Under the pieces are notes generated by a model. It saw only the letters and a list, made by a program, of their open reading frames with translations. It was not told where the DNA came from and ran no database searches. A DNA stretch of 64,000 bases from Oryzias latipes (Eukaryota; Chordata; Actinopteri; Beloniformes; Adrianichthyidae). Both the position numbers and the translations under genes were made by a program. The stretch is taken from the NCBI RefSeq assembly GCF_002234675.1, contig NC_019859.2, positions 4,991,240 through 5,055,239 of the forward strand. The letters are read 5' to 3'. How positions within the stretch are numbered: position 1 is the stretch's first letter; every line of letters begins with the position of its first letter. Positions 23,071-36,539 of this stretch are shown one piece after another.

Positions 23071-24056
23071 CTAGTTTTTCCAGGTATTGCTTAGACATCA
23101 GATCTTTAACCCTTGAAATGTTTGAAAAGCAAAGGTGACAACACTGTAAGGCCAGTGAGTTGACTATATACAGCAAAACTTGTATTTTTGAGGTTTGTGA
23201 CACAATATTGTACATCCAAACACTAGAAAAACTCTTAAAACTGTAAAAGTATGTCAGCTATTTGTACAGGTCATAGTGTCAACGGGGCGCTAAAACTATG
23301 TACTCAAACTTTAACCAGAGGGTTTTAAAAAGGAACCAGCACCAATTAGAGTTTACATTGTTACAAATGCATCACCATTAAAATGAGAACCTTCAAACTG
23401 AACTTTTCTCCTCTCATCCAAATCCTGCTCTCCTGAATTCCCATGAGCCGGCAGACGCACATGAAGCCAAAGCGTTTACCTAACAGGCGACTGTTCCCTT
23501 CAATGATGAAACAAGCTTTTATTTAGAACATTGGACTTGGTTCTGCTTCACTTCAAACTCTGTACGGCCTTCTAGTAACAAGTCAGTGATTAGGAGTTCC
23601 AAGAAGGTGGAAAGAATTTTTCTAGAGAACATTTTTAGAAGCCAGCTCTACCACATTTTGGGTTGTCATAACTTTCCATCAAACTGAGCCAAAAAGAAAA
23701 AAAGTGCCAGGTATGAAATGCCTGCTTAGTTTGGAAAGTTCTAGTTCACGACAAAGGTTGTTTCCATGCGCTACACTAAACAGCTGAAAAAACAAAATTG
23801 TTTAGAAGTGTTATACTCCAAACAATTGTAAGCATTCACGATCGTTACAATACAGTCGAGTCTTGCATAACAATTTTATACGAATCAACCGCAACTAAAG
23901 GATGACATTTGTATGTTTTCAAATTCAGGTCATGCTTAGAAAAATCACAAAGTGGTGTTTGACATGACACCATCCTGATCCACTCAACAGGCCAAGAAGG
24001 ACAGATCTACCATTTCTGTTTCACAAATGTGTATATATATATGTATGAGTATAAGT

Positions 24057-24330
24057 GTCTTGGAGTCTTGTTCGGGGAACCGGAGCCTGAGATCTACAGA
24101 CTGATTGGGCAGCACGCGTTGTTAAGCGGTCGCTGTACTGAAAAGTTGGTGCTAAGAGAGAGTTGAGTCAGAAAGTGAAGGTCGATCTTCGTTCCAATAC
24201 TCACCTGTGGTCATCTGGATCATGATCGAGAACGAAGTCCCGCATACAAGCGTCCGAATTGAGTTTCTTTTGTAGGGTAGCTAGGCACCAAACCACTTCA
24301 ACTAGAAAATAGATGAATGGATGGATCTGA
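24057..24330 (+). mobile_element. Rex3/RTE-like LINE relic
   Basis: The plus-strand text GAAGGTCGATCTTCGTTCCA, CACCTGTGGTCATCTGGATC and CATACAAGCGTCCGAATTGA matches the same LINE family upstream of the part seen at 63.5 kb, and it ends ATGAATGGATGGATC. It is deleted and not translatable over its length. It lies between card14 and ccdc40. Confidence 0.65.
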
Positions 24331-24408
24331 AGGCTATTATAAAGTTTATGCAAAAAGAAAAACAAAAACAACACAGCACATATATGTATTTGAGCATCTG
24401 TGACAACT

Positions 24409-24414
24409 TTTATT
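24409..24414 (-). terminator. Candidate ccdc40 polyadenylation signal
   Basis: AATAAA on the minus strand, about 78 nt beyond the ccdc40 stop codon. It would give a very short 3' UTR. No other gene signal competes in the nearby sequence. Confidence 0.45.
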
Positions 24415-24491
24415 TTTTCCTAAAGTTTGAAAAAATGGTCTTTGATTAAGAAGAAAAAATGAATCATTTTTTTTATACTTATCAGTCCAAA

Positions 24492-27400
24492 CTAAGAAAG
24501 ACTTCCTTCTGTATGCACAGCTAGCACTCGGGACACCTTCCAGAGCGCTTCCTGGTGCTGTGGGAACTCCTGACACGCGTTGCTCAAGATGCTGCTGACG
24601 TCCCGCACAGCCGCCATCTGATCCCGCAGAACGGCCTCCACTGTTTGGCTGGAGGATGAAGCTTTGTAGGTTCCCTCAGACACCAGCTGCAGCTTCTTGT
24701 TCCGACTCTGCAGAACAACTAAGCGAGCCGAGCTCTGCAGAAAGATCAGAACAGACACTGACTTTGTGCCAAGAACGGACAGTTGCAAATGTGGACAATT
24801 TTCCGGGTAATATGGAAACAAAGCTGAAAAGAATCATGTCAAAAGGAACCAAGAAAAATACTTTACAAAAAACACAAACAGAGAAAATGAAAAGATTTTA
24901 ACTTTAAACGCTGCAAAACAAAACAATTATTCAGTCTTTCAAATAATCAGAATCTACCTGAAATAAATAAAATAATTCACTTTTATTAAAGGAAAGACGT
25001 GTATTTTTGTCAGACTATTTCAGTCAGTTTTAGCTGTCGAACAAAGAGTCTCACATTTAACTTTTAAAGTTTTAGTGGGTATATTTAGCAACTGTGAGCT
25101 TCCTTGTTTGTGTAAAACAGGTCATTAGTCTTCCACCCCCATGCTTTTCTGTTGTCATGGGGGGGTCTGATCTGACCTCTGTTTTTAACCTAAATCCACA
25201 TTCTGACTAAGCGTGTTAGCTAAGGCCCAGTCAGAAAAAAAAAACTGTTTTTTTAGGAACCCCAAAGCTGAATATGAAAGTCAGAGAAATGACCCCACCC
25301 CATGTAAAAAAAAGGGGGGGGGGGGATAAGGGGGTATCAACACTTGAACACAACCAAGGTTTTGTTGACCTTTAAACCTTTGAAAGATGCTGCCATCTTA
25401 AATTTAAAAACAATTACTTTCAGGAGCTTCTAGAAATATAAAAACCTGCCAGGGATTTTTCACCTCCTAACTCCTCGAGCATCACTGGGAAAAAATGTTG
25501 GTCTTAAAGTTTGTAGATTTTGAATGGCGGTAGGGTGAAGACCTCACAAAATGGCCATTTCCCTGTTGCTCACACATACCTGAATACTGTTGAAATTGAA
25601 TACAAGAATCGTTGACTCAAGCTGAGCAGAACTATATAATATATGATGACTACATTAGAAATGTGGACGCGGTTAACAAAAAAACGGTTGCCAGGGAAAT
25701 CCAAAAATATACTTTCACAGATTCTTCTAAAAAGGACGCATACCTGTTGGTCACTCCCAGGTGACCAGAAAAGGAACTGGTTGCTATGGAGATAAAAACC
25801 AACAGAAACTGCGCCATTTTGAAACAAGTGTATATTTTCGAGAATTGACCATGTGCAGCTCTGACCAGGCTGGCAGGGGCAGAGAAGGTGAGTGAGGGGT
25901 GTGTAACAGCCGCTAAGCCAGTGAGGGAGAGTTAAAGGGGGGTGGTGACGCCTGCAGGCTAAAAAACACCACTCGTGGCTTTATTTTTTGTAAATTCCCT
26001 GTCATGAAAACTCCAAATGCTAACTGAGACTTGCAGGTTTGTCGCTTGTTGCAATCGTGCTCTACAGAGCTGGAGGGGAACTTGCTGGGACCGCCTCTCA
26101 GGAGAGAAAAGGACCATCTTTTTTTTGGGTTAACCTTTGGTGAAAGTAGCAGGTGGGTTATATCGTGGAGGGGATTCGTACCCTGTCTTTGGTGTCCCGG
26201 ATGTTCACCATCTCAGAGTCCAGCATGTTGCCGGTGGACAGCAGTTCTGATAGCTGCAGCCTCTCCTGCACAAGTCCGTCAGTCAGGCTGACCTGGTTCT
26301 CCTGCAGCTCTCTGACCGTGTGCTCAAACTCCACCAGATGCTGAGGACACAAACGTGAAGAAATCCCATTCCCACCTCTACAGGTGTGTGCAGACCACGC
26401 CTCGTACCTTTTGTGCTTCCTGGCACTTGGAGCGCAGGAATTTGATGGAGCGCTGGAGCTCGCCTTCGGTGTTCTGTTTGGGTGGGGCGTGGGCCACGGC
26501 CTCCCTGCGCCGGACGATGCTCTCCCTTTTGTCTACGATGGCCTCACTTTCTCTTATCAGACGCTCTTGCTGCTTCCTCAGCTGGGTGGCTCGTAGCTGC
26601 ACATACGTGATGCAGAGACATAAAACAAAGCTCCACAAATCTGAGTTTAGGAAAGGACTTCTTCATTCCCCCGCAGTCACCTGACTGTCAATGAAACCAT
26701 CTTCCATCCAGCCTATCCCAGCTGTCTCTGCTGCTAACTCACTGACTCACCCTTGAAAGCAAACAGAGCCATCAGAGTTTCTGACTAATGCATTCTAATT
26801 GTTGCAATGCTCAATCCATTAAATCTACTCAGACTTTGTTTTAAAGTCACTTAGCACACTTATGTTCATTTCCGGTGACGCCCTATAGTTGAAGAAGCTC
26901 TTAGTAATCCAGCAAACAAACCAGAAATACTTGTGATTGTTGCTCTTGAGCAAACTGTCATCATCCATTGTTTTAATTTAGGAAACTATTTAGCTGAACA
27001 AAGAAAATGTTCCTTTAACTCCTGGAAAAAAAAGGACAAATAAAAATAAAACAGTCCAATAAATCAGAAACATCTGGGCACATTTACCTCCAGATGGTGG
27101 ATGTCGTCTTTGGTCTTTTGGATTTCGTCATCCTTCATCAGCAATTCCAGAGCCGTACGGGTCTCTTTTAAAATCTGGGTTTTCTTATCCCACAGTAAAA
27201 TGCGCCGCCTGCAGGTCACATCGTGTAAAAACAGCCAGACTTTTAACAAAATATTCAACTTCCAGCTTGAGTGTTTGCATAACTTTGATGAACTCTCTAG
27301 AGTTCACAACACTGAGGTTGTTATGAAGGTAAAACACAAAGAAAATCTGTGACTGACTCGGCCTCCAGCAGACTGTTGATCAGCATTTGGGTTTCCTCCT

Positions 27401-30400
27401 GCGCCTCCTCAAGCATCGTCTGCGTGGTGATAGACTCCCGCTCTGCTTCCTGGAAACATGGTTTGGTTGAAATCATGGTCTGTTTTGAAACCACAGACAA
27501 AGAGTGAAAGCAGGCAGGTCAGACCCTCAGCGCGTGGATGAAGTCGGCCTCCATCAGAGTGTTCTCGTACTCCACGGCCTGGCTGAGGTGTTGGTTTCGG
27601 CCCAGCAGGCAGATGAGGCTCAGGAGGTCCCTCCTCAGAGAGTTCAGGTGCTCCTCCTGCTCTGCCACCTCTCGTTCAGCGACGTTCACCTGACCTGACG
27701 GCACCACAGTCAGAGCTTTTCCCATTAGAGCAAAATGATGTGATGACCACTTTCTGACACACAGCAATGGAAAACAAATCCATCTGTTATGAATCAAAGG
27801 ACTAGAGCCACAAACAAGTCCAGCCATCTTGGTCACATTTCTGCTGAAACCTTAGAGGAAAAAGTAAACAAACTGCTTTAAGCTCCGTTTGGAGCAAAAA
27901 CACTGAAAGCAGACGTGACCGAATTGACTTTACGCTTTAGAAATAAGGAGTGGTTTGTTTTCTTGGACAAGCAAATGGTTTTACATCAACAATGTCTTTT
28001 GTCAGACTAAGCAATGAACTTTGTAGCGTTTGGAACAAGTGCTATTCTGCTAGATACACATGGAGAAAGGGATGAATTTAAGTTTTACATGAATGCCAAA
28101 CAGCAAAAATAAAAAGATCTAAATACCATGACATTTTGAGTCAAAACAAACCAATACTATCCACTAGAAAAGGTCATTTACATCTGGTTTGTCCAGTAAA
28201 TGAAAAGAAAAACTTGATTTGATGACAGGAGTCTGGAAACTATCAGAGAAGATGAGAAAGCTTCCGGTTTAGCCTCTGGAGCTGATTAAAATAGGTGTTT
28301 AGTTTATAGATTTCTCCATTTTTTCACATTTATTTTGTATAAATTTTAATGGTATAAATCCTAACCTGCCAAGTGGGGGATACTGGACCTTAAAAGGCAG
28401 AAAATTGTTTCATGAATCAATAATTTTCTCATGTAGCCGTGTTTATTTTTAGTTTCTTTTTTAATCTTTTAAGAAAAAGCCTAAAGCAACAATAATGTGC
28501 AACTGTTTTTCATAACTTTCATGACTGCCTCTTATCCAGGACTCCCTTGGAAAAGAGGTTTTTAATCTCAATGGGACTTTCCCGGTTAAATAAAAGTTAA
28601 ATAAAAATAAATAAAACTAACTAACAAAACAGCAGAGAGCATAAACTAAGTTTGCAAACAAATCTATTGCGGTATGTCCCATGCTTTTTGGGGGGTTTCA
28701 AGCTAAAGTTGTTGCACTCGTTGCTCCTTGACACTTGTGCGTCAGAGTGTGAGTGTGCTTCCATACTCTGTAAGCGAATCCTCCTCTGCTCCAGGCCCGT
28801 CTGCTCTGTCTGCAGCTTGCGGATCTCCCTGGCTTTGGCGTCGTTCTCCTGGATCATCTCCAGGAACGTGCTCTGCTGCTTCATCCAGAGCTGCTGTTCC
28901 TTCTGGATGTGTGCTGCAATCGTCTCAATCTCAGACTGGACGTCTTTGATCTTCACTTGCAGAGGACTAAGATCTTCACGCTACGGAACCACACAAACCA
29001 CGTTTTAAGTCCAGTTTCCAAATCCTGAGTGTGGGTGCAGCGTATTTTACCTCCGTGTTGAGCATGATCTGAGCTATCTTCTTGTTGCAGTGATTGACTG
29101 CAGCCCAGTTTTGCTCGATGTCTTGAAGAAGTGACGACAGCTTGGCTTGGTTTAAAGTTAGTGTCTTGTTGTAATCTGCTATCTTGTCATTGAGAGCCTT
29201 CTGGGTGAAGGCCAGGCTGGTCAGATGTTCCTCCAAGTTCTGGCTCTCCAATCTCACCGCCAGCAACTCATTCTCCAGCAGATGCACCTGATGCATCTGA
29301 GACAGGAGCAATAAGGTCAAAACTAAGGTTGGTTTTCGTAAATCTACAAATGCACTACTCAAAAAATTCAAATACATGAAAATGTGTGGATATTGTTCTT
29401 GTTAGAATATTGGAAATTGGGAGTGCATTCATTGTTTATGTTTGAATCATGCAGAGTAAAAACTAATGAAAAAATCTGAATCATTTATTATCTCTAAGTG
29501 CAACAAGGTTCAAGGAATAGATATGTGCTTCTCTTTTGGGAACAAACTTTGAAATTGTTTGGATAAAAATCTTAATGTTCCACTCAAATCATCTTTTTCA
29601 TCTGTTTTAAAAACGTTCCCAGTGGTCTTTTGATTATTTACATGACATTTTTAGCCAAAATGTAAAAAAACAGTGTCTCATTTTAGACATTTTTATTTTG
29701 TCTCCACACTTTGGATTGTCGTTAGGAAACATAAAAATATGTAGTTAAATTTCTTTTTATTTTTGCTGTTAAAAAAAAGACAAAAATGATAAGTTTATTA
29801 GCAGTTTCAGGCTCATTGTGGAAATAATATATAATATATTTAAAAACAAAGCTGGGTTTGTGCTAAAAGGATGGATTTCAAATGTTGGCTTAAAAGTGGT
29901 TTTAAAGAGAAACTATTAGAACATATTGTAGTGTAGTAAAACACTCAGAAGGGGATTTCATTTTATAGAGAGCAAAGAAACAAAGGTAAAGTAACAACAT
30001 TGCTTATGAAGCCAAACAGGAAACTGCTTTTAATGACAGATCACTTCCTCTTGTCTTTATTACTTTTAATCAGTTTTCAAAATGGCTCTTCTGTTTTTTT
30101 AACTGGCGATATATTTTATCACTTTCATTTCCTGAGTTTTTCAGACTATTTTCTATGAACAAACGCAGATCTCACCGATATGTGAAAGATGATCGATGAT
30201 GAAACACGAATCTTCTTTTAATCAAATGGGACCATTTTATTCAATGTCATCGTTTTCCAGGGTAATTTATCACTTCATGTTTTAATTCAGACCTGCTTTC
30301 ATGGCCACATTAATCAGCTCACTAGATCTTTACTCATTATTAATGTTAGAGTTTCAGAGAGTTTGCTGTTGTATTAGAATGAATGACTGAGGATCCAAGA

Positions 30401-33400
30401 AACCTGCTCTTATTTTGAAATGTATCCGGAAGAAAAGGTTGCAAAGTTGCTCATCAGGTTCCTCCAAACCGTAAAAACAGTCCTGAAGTAGAGCAACCTT
30501 AACATGAACTCACTGAAAACTATACAACAAAGAAACTAAAAGAAAATTGAACCCAATTTACCAATTAGACACAGACAAAACAGGATTTCTCTGTTTAGTG
30601 TTTCCTACACGAAAAAACAAAATTATATTGAAAGGTTCCAACTGGTGCATTTTATCATACCTTACACATTGCTGTTAAATTATAAATAAACTTCTTTAAT
30701 TATAAAAATGCTATTTAGAAACAATGAAACGTGTTCCCAGCTGCCTTTAAATGTTGATATTTTAAAGCAGTTGATGAGTAAGTTAAACTTGGACCGATAA
30801 AGTTTTAATAACTTCAAGCATGTATCATGAGCCAGCTTATGGTAACAATTTGCAGTGTATGTAAATGAGTCCATTTATGACTAGGATCAATATAATATCA
30901 TGGAGATAGCATCATTTTCCCTATCTTTCTTTTTTTTTTTTATCCCATTCATGGATCATTATCTTGAAAATTGATATATTTATGTTTTTTATTGTGTTTT
31001 TCTTTTATTTTCTTAGCTTGAAATGGACCAAACCAAAGTGTGTCAAATAAAAGACAGAACTCACTCTAAGAGCTGTAGATTACATTTAAAATAATAAACT
31101 GATTATTTTGTTTTGAGGCTTGTTTCTGAATCCAGCTGTGTGTAAACATGTTTCAGTTTAACCGCACAAACAAGTCAGGTCTTTGATTGTGAAGACAGAT
31201 GGGGTGAAAACAGCGGCAGTTCTTTCCTGCTGCATGTTTTAGGCTGATTAAACGTCTGAAACTTAATTGATCCAAGAAATAACAGACTGGTTTGGATGCA
31301 GAATTATTGTGGAACTTTCCAGACATTTGTTGGATTAAAAAAACAAGTTATCAGTTGAGTTTGGTAAATGCTAAAATGCGTGTACTCATATAGCGCTTTT
31401 CTACCTTCTTGGAAGGCCCAAAGCGCTTTACAGTCACAGTCCCATCCACCAATTTATACATTTGTAGGAAAACTTAAATGATCTCCAATGGTTTTACCTT
31501 AAAAAAAAAGCTATGTCTGATTATTTGGGTCCTTGTATCCATGAAGACTTTTACCTTTTCTTTCTTCAGGGCTGTCATCTTGGTATTGAGCTGCTGGTAG
31601 TGCTTTGCAGTTCTGTCGTTTGTGAGCTTCTGCTGCATTTTAGTCGTGACTTTGTCCTCCAGCTCCAGACGGAGAGCGCTCTGCTTCTCCAGCTGCTTCC
31701 TCTGTTCACTCAGTTCACTCTCATATAGATGACTTTCCTTGGATGATAAAGAGACAGAGGTGAAGGCCGGAGGACGGCGCTCACATGGGAAAACGGTGAC
31801 ACCCATGGATAGAGGAGGCGGCGTTTGCTTCTACCTTTGTGAGGATGTCAAGGGTCCGGGTGGTCTCGTCAAGGGTGCGCAGGCAGGCGCTGTAGTGGGC
31901 CTGAATGGCCTCTTTTTGAGCTCGCTTCTGACTGATCTGTTTCTCAGAAGTGGTGCAGTCTATTTCAAACCAGTTCAGCTGCATGGTCAGCTTCTCGTTC
32001 TTCTCCTGCTCTTCACTGTTGGACTTCTTGTAACCTTCCATTTCTCTCTTCATCACTATCACCTCGTTCTTGACCGAACTAAAAAGCAAAGCAGCAAAGA
32101 CGTGTAAACTATCTTTAAACACATCCACAGGCACAACCCGAGTCACTGAGTCCCAATGACACAGAAAAGCACGACCAATCGAGTCCATGTCATCCTAGGA
32201 TTCTGCTCCCAAAAGTCCTGAGGCTCTTTGTGGGGCTCTCACCGCGCTGCCTCCTGCATGGCGCAGAGGGCCTCGCTCTGTCTCATGATGGTCCTGAGGC
32301 TGCTGTTCCACTGCTGCAGCAGCTGCTTGTGCTTTATCAGCAGCAGCTCCATGTCTGCCTCTGCCTGCACACACACACAGACTTCAGAGGAAATCAACTG
32401 CCTAAACTAGGTGACTTTTTACACGTTTAGGTCTGTCCCTATTCAGATTTACAGAAAATGGTCCAACTTTATGACAGAAATACATTTGACAAAAAGGACA
32501 CTTTTCTCGTGTGGTTCAACAGAATGTCCATTAAAATGTAATGGGGTGATTTTTTATGAACCTCTTGGTTCTATATGTGGCAATGAAAGTTGGTCTTTGG
32601 ATTGACCCTTACTGGGATCCTTACTAAACGACTGTCAAGAGTGGACAATTTTCTCAGCAAGGTAGAGGTTTGATTTAATCAAAGATGTTTGTGTGTTTGG
32701 AGCTGAAAATCTGGCTTCAACTTTATCCTTTTTTATGTCTAAAGCTGCTTCCTTTTTGTCAGTAAGACCAATGAATGTCTGTTTTCATGTGTTACTAAAA
32801 ATAGTGAACAACATTTTGTGGTACAAGAGATAATAACCAACTAATTCTTAGTTTTTTCATCATAGAGGGATTTTTGGAAAATGTTTCCAATTAGGTTATG
32901 GCTAAGATATTAGCTTATTTGGTGCCGTAAAGCTCCTGAGCGACTAAAGGTTTATTGTTAAGATGCTTTTCAGGAAAACACTGAAATGTTTAAGTAAAAG
33001 AAGAAAAAATGAGTCAGAACGAATTTTTAGACTGAGCTGTTCCCTGCCGGAAACCAATTTTAAAGGAATACTGACTCGCTAATAAGAAAGGACGGATGCC
33101 GAAGACGTTTACACAGGACCAGTCTATTACTAAATCCTGTAACAATTTCAAGCAGATTGGTTCATCAAACTTAGATGTAAGATCTTCATATCACACTTTA
33201 GATTTATTTTTTTAAAAATGGCATAAGCAAAATAAAAGAAAACTTCAAGAAAGAAAGTTTTCCACTTAAATTTAACCCGGAAAACATTTTCTTGTTGAAG
33301 GCAGCTGTAAGGACTTCACCTGCGATTTTTTAAAAAGTCAGAAATTGTTTGATTTCTTGCTGCTGACCAGCCGTTACCTCACAGAGAGCCTCTCTGCCTG

Positions 33401-35522
33401 TCAGTGTCTCCTCTGCTTGAGCTTCCGTGTACAGCTGGTGCATGGTGTTGCGCTCCGTCAGTCTGAACATCTCCTTTGTCAGTCGATCTATATATAAATC
33501 CTATAGAGAAGAGAAGGGACACCAGCTGTTGAGTTAATCAAAATATTAAAAGGTCTCTCCTAATGCCGTCTTGCAGCCACCTGGTTCAGCAGCTCTTCTT
33601 CTGCATGAGCCTTCTTGGCTCCTGCTTTGTGTCTGACGTTGTTCATGGTCTTGACTTTGGAGTTCAGCTCCTCGCTGACTCTTTGAGTGAAAATGAGGTC
33701 CTGCATCGCTCTGTCTAACTCTGTCTGCAGTTTGGACACTGAGAGAAAACGAAGACGTGAATTAGAAGCAGAAAAACACAACAGCAACAGCAGACAAATC
33801 TGCTTTTATACAAGGAATCCTTTGCAAGGACAGTCGAACTGATCCTGATAGTTGTCCTGGGAAGCGATTGACCTAATGCCTTCACATGACACCAAATATG
33901 ATGTGTTTCTTTAAAAAAAAAAAAAACGTTACAATGTAGATATCTAACCCTTGTGCTATCCTAGGCACTTTAACGTTGGGAGTTGGGTCGTCTAGACCCA
34001 CTAGACAGTGCTCTCAACCTTTTTTTTCAATGATTTGTGATCTGGTGTCCATGGATTCCATGAAATCTTTCCACCTTTATCCACCTTTGTCATGGTAGGT
34101 AGAACACGTCGATGTAAAGGTGGGGTCATCTAAGATAGCTCAAGGGTTACAGTTTCTTTTTTTTCCACTAATCAGCGCATTTTCCAACAAATTAAAGAGA
34201 TGAAACATGGATACACCTTTAACCGAGTGGGCAGCAACACTTTCTTGTGATCATTTCCCACCTTTGGCTGTGGCCTGACTGTTCAGGCCGCTCACATTTG
34301 AGTATCTACTCTCCGTCTCTTGAAGCTGATCTTGTGCCTGCAGTCGTCTGGCTTCAGCCTCGGCCCTCGCCTGGTGACCGGCTTCCAGCCTGTTCTGGCC
34401 CCGGGCCAGCTGCTCCTGGATCTTGTACATCTGAATGCAGACTTCATTTTTGCCGCTGTCCTGCTCCTTCTCAGCTGCCACCTAAAGAGATGCAAGAATT
34501 CAACCAGAGGCTCATCCGGTTTCCTTTTTTTAAATCATGCAATCTTTTCAGATTTGCTGTGATTATGCACATGAACATGGTTCCTGACCTTTTTTTTTCC
34601 CCTACCTGATGTTTTTAAAGCAACCAACCTTTTCATTGAGCGTCAAGTTGATTCTCTCCAGCTGATTTTGGAGTTGTCTGCTCAGAGCAGCTGCATATCT
34701 ACTGATCAGAGGCTGCAAACAAATGACACAAAACGTCGACGACGGAGGCTTAGATTTATGAACTACATGTGTGTGTGTGTGACTCTTGAAAAAAAATCCA
34801 AATATGAACTACAGACGTGTTCGTAGTCGAGGATGATAAACTCCTCCTGTGGTGATTCAGAGTCCATCATGTCTTCTGATGTGTTAAGACCCGACAGGTG
34901 AGGTGAGAGAAGCGCAAGAGAAACATTTTCTTGAACTAAAAAAAAAAGAGAGAGACATTTGAAGGAATCATAGTATTTGTGAGATAATATTTTCTAATTC
35001 TTATGCTTGTTTAATACTTTTTTTAATGCTTTTTATTTTAAACGTATGTCTAATAAAGATGAACATTCTTAGTATTCAGGTTTGCTGTGATTCCTAAACT
35101 GAACTCAGGTGTGATGAATTTAACTGCCTGATTCACACACATGAAAACACACTAAAAGCTGCAACTGTTGTGCAACTCTTGCCTTCTGCATGCCGTTCAC
35201 CTGCACAGGGTTCAGGGTCTGACTGAGGGACGAGCTCTTCCGGCTGGACTGCGCTAAAATCCTGTGAATCGACCATAAAAGCAGATCTTTCATGACGTTT
35301 CTTCAAATTTATTCTCGACAAAAGTCCCCCCCCCCCCTTTTTTTAAACACATATGATAAGAGACAAACTTGTTGGACATTTTGTTCGTCCCAAAAATGGA
35401 GAATTTCAAACACAAAAATAGTGTAGGCTAATGACCTCTGAAGACAGGGCAGCAGCCGCTCCATCGCCGCCTGATGGCTCAGGACCTTCGCCCTCCTCCC
35501 TTGTATTGGAGCTCTCCTCCAT
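24492..35522 (-). CDS. ccdc40: Coiled-coil domain-containing protein 40, 18 coding exons, 944 aa
   Basis: CCDC40 works with CCDC39 as the 96-nm molecular ruler of motile-cilia axonemes, positioning inner dynein arms and the nexin-dynein regulatory complex. Exons: 35436-35522, 35201-35261, 34817-34935, 34629-34712, 34262-34481, 33581-33738, 33378-33500, 32243-32364, 31835-32078, 31555-31737, 29051-29296, 28767-28980, 27525-27694, 27358-27449, 27088-27208, 26408-26596, 26182-26340, 24492-24734. The sum is 2835 nt and every phase agrees. The protein is almost wholly coiled coil (about residues 95-900, Glu/Lys/Gln/Leu rich). Its N-terminus is short and acidic (MEESSNTREEGEGPEPSGG), unlike the long acidic N-terminus of the 1142-aa human protein. 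There is no catalytic domain. The name rests on remembered similarity (QEEFIILDYEH, the C-terminal block) and on the card14 neighbour; CCDC39 or another axonemal coiled coil is the main alternative. Confidence 0.88.
28525..28617 (+). repeat. LINE 3'-end relic in a ccdc40 intron
   Basis: CTCAATGGGACTTTCCCGGT followed by TAAATAAAAGTTAAATAAA is the usual 3' terminus of a fish non-LTR element. There is no coding part. Confidence 0.55.
31376..31465. repeat. Short dispersed repeat in a ccdc40 intron
   Basis: ATAGCGCTTTTCTACCTTCT and AAGGCCCAAAGCGCTTTACA are shared by many fish repeat tails. A GCGCTTT inverted pair is present. Confidence 0.45.
33945..34149. mobile_element. MITE copy C, TAACCCTTGTGCTATC family
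   Basis: 205 bp with both ends (one base changed in the right end, GATAGCTCAAGGGTTA). It lies in the ccdc40 intron between 33581-33738 and 34262-34481. No transposase is encoded; the parent family is unknown to me. Confidence 0.88.
35436..35522 (-). CDS. ccdc40: ccdc40 first coding exon with start codon
   Basis: The ATG (CAT on the plus strand at 35520-35522) opens 29 acidic, Gly/Ser-rich residues and the exon ends in phase 0 before GT. An X-box sits about 245 bp further upstream, which supports this as the 5' end of the gene. A noncoding exon between them is possible but not visible. Confidence 0.8.
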
Positions 35523-35765
35523 CAGCCTTAAAAGTTATTAAGAAGTCTAGAATAATTCACAGTTTCATGTTGCTGTTTTTATTTTTAGAAAACTTCACTT
35601 TTTTTTTAACAAAAAATGTTTAAAAAAATCTTCAGAGATCTACGGATAGCAACAGGAGCACAAATTGTACTAAACACATAAGTGACATAGTTTGAGTTTT
35701 CACACGATCTAACATTAGAGCTGTACCTTTCTGTGGAGCTGCTGTTTCCAAATCAATGGAGTGTC

Positions 35766-35778
35766 GTTACTAGGCAAC
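35766..35778 (-). promoter_or_regulatory. RFX X-box in the ccdc40 promoter
   Basis: On the minus strand the sequence is GTTGCCTAGTAAC. It fits the X-box consensus RYYNYY-N-RRNRAC at every position, with a 1 bp spacer. RFX factors bind such sites in cilia-gene promoters, usually within a few hundred bases of the start. It lies about 245 bp upstream of the ccdc40 ATG, so RFX control (perhaps with FOXJ1) of this ciliary gene is likely. Binding is inferred. Confidence 0.75.
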
Positions 35779-36539
35779 CGCAAACTTCCTTTGGCGGAGT
35801 GATCTTTTCGCATAAAAAAAAATTATCAATTTTTGCTTGGCCAGAGATTTTTTTTAAGTGCAAATTAATCTTTGAAACCAAAATTCCGTATACATTTTGA
35901 TTTTGTATGCGTTTGTATTATCGATAAAGGTTCGCATTGTTTTGGGGTCTCGCGTGCAACATGAAAATACTCGGTGGGCGCGCGCTGATTTAGACCGCAA
36001 GCCTTGAAGGATTTAGGGTTTTTTCCACTGTGTACAAACCATTAATGTTAGGATACACAAACAAATATATTTTCAAAGCCGTAGGAGGCAGCTGCACCGC
36101 CGTCAGATCTGGTTTCATGCGGTGTTCGAGGCGGACTGATACAACTGAAAGGAGTTGTGATGCGATTGGATTTTGCGCAGAAGTTTCTGGTTGATAGCTC
36201 CATTTTCAAAATAAAGCTCTTCAAGCTGCATTAACTCCAGGATTTTCCACGCCAAAAATATTTAACTTTGACTAATGTTTAAATATTTTTTTTTCAATGT
36301 TTGATCTATGATCAAGCTAACTAATAAAGTATACCACTCTGGTCATCTAGATTATGTCTCTTTCCTGTGTGTTTAGTTACAACCAAACATATACTATATA
36401 GGATCAGGTGAGACAATAAAAGCAACATTACCCTGCGCTTAAACTTTACAAAAGGTCGACAGTAAAGAGGACAACACCCGTCTGTACTGCGTTTGTCCAA
36501 CTCAGCAGACACTCACAAAAACCCCAATCAAAACAGATC

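Larger units (their letters stand above)
21687..24491. other. card14 5' flank and card14-ccdc40 intergenic region
   Basis: The card14 5' UTR probably starts within the first few hundred bases. The rest shows LINE relics (22690-23070, 24057-24330) and AT-rich unique sequence. No coding exon is seen. Confidence 0.65.
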
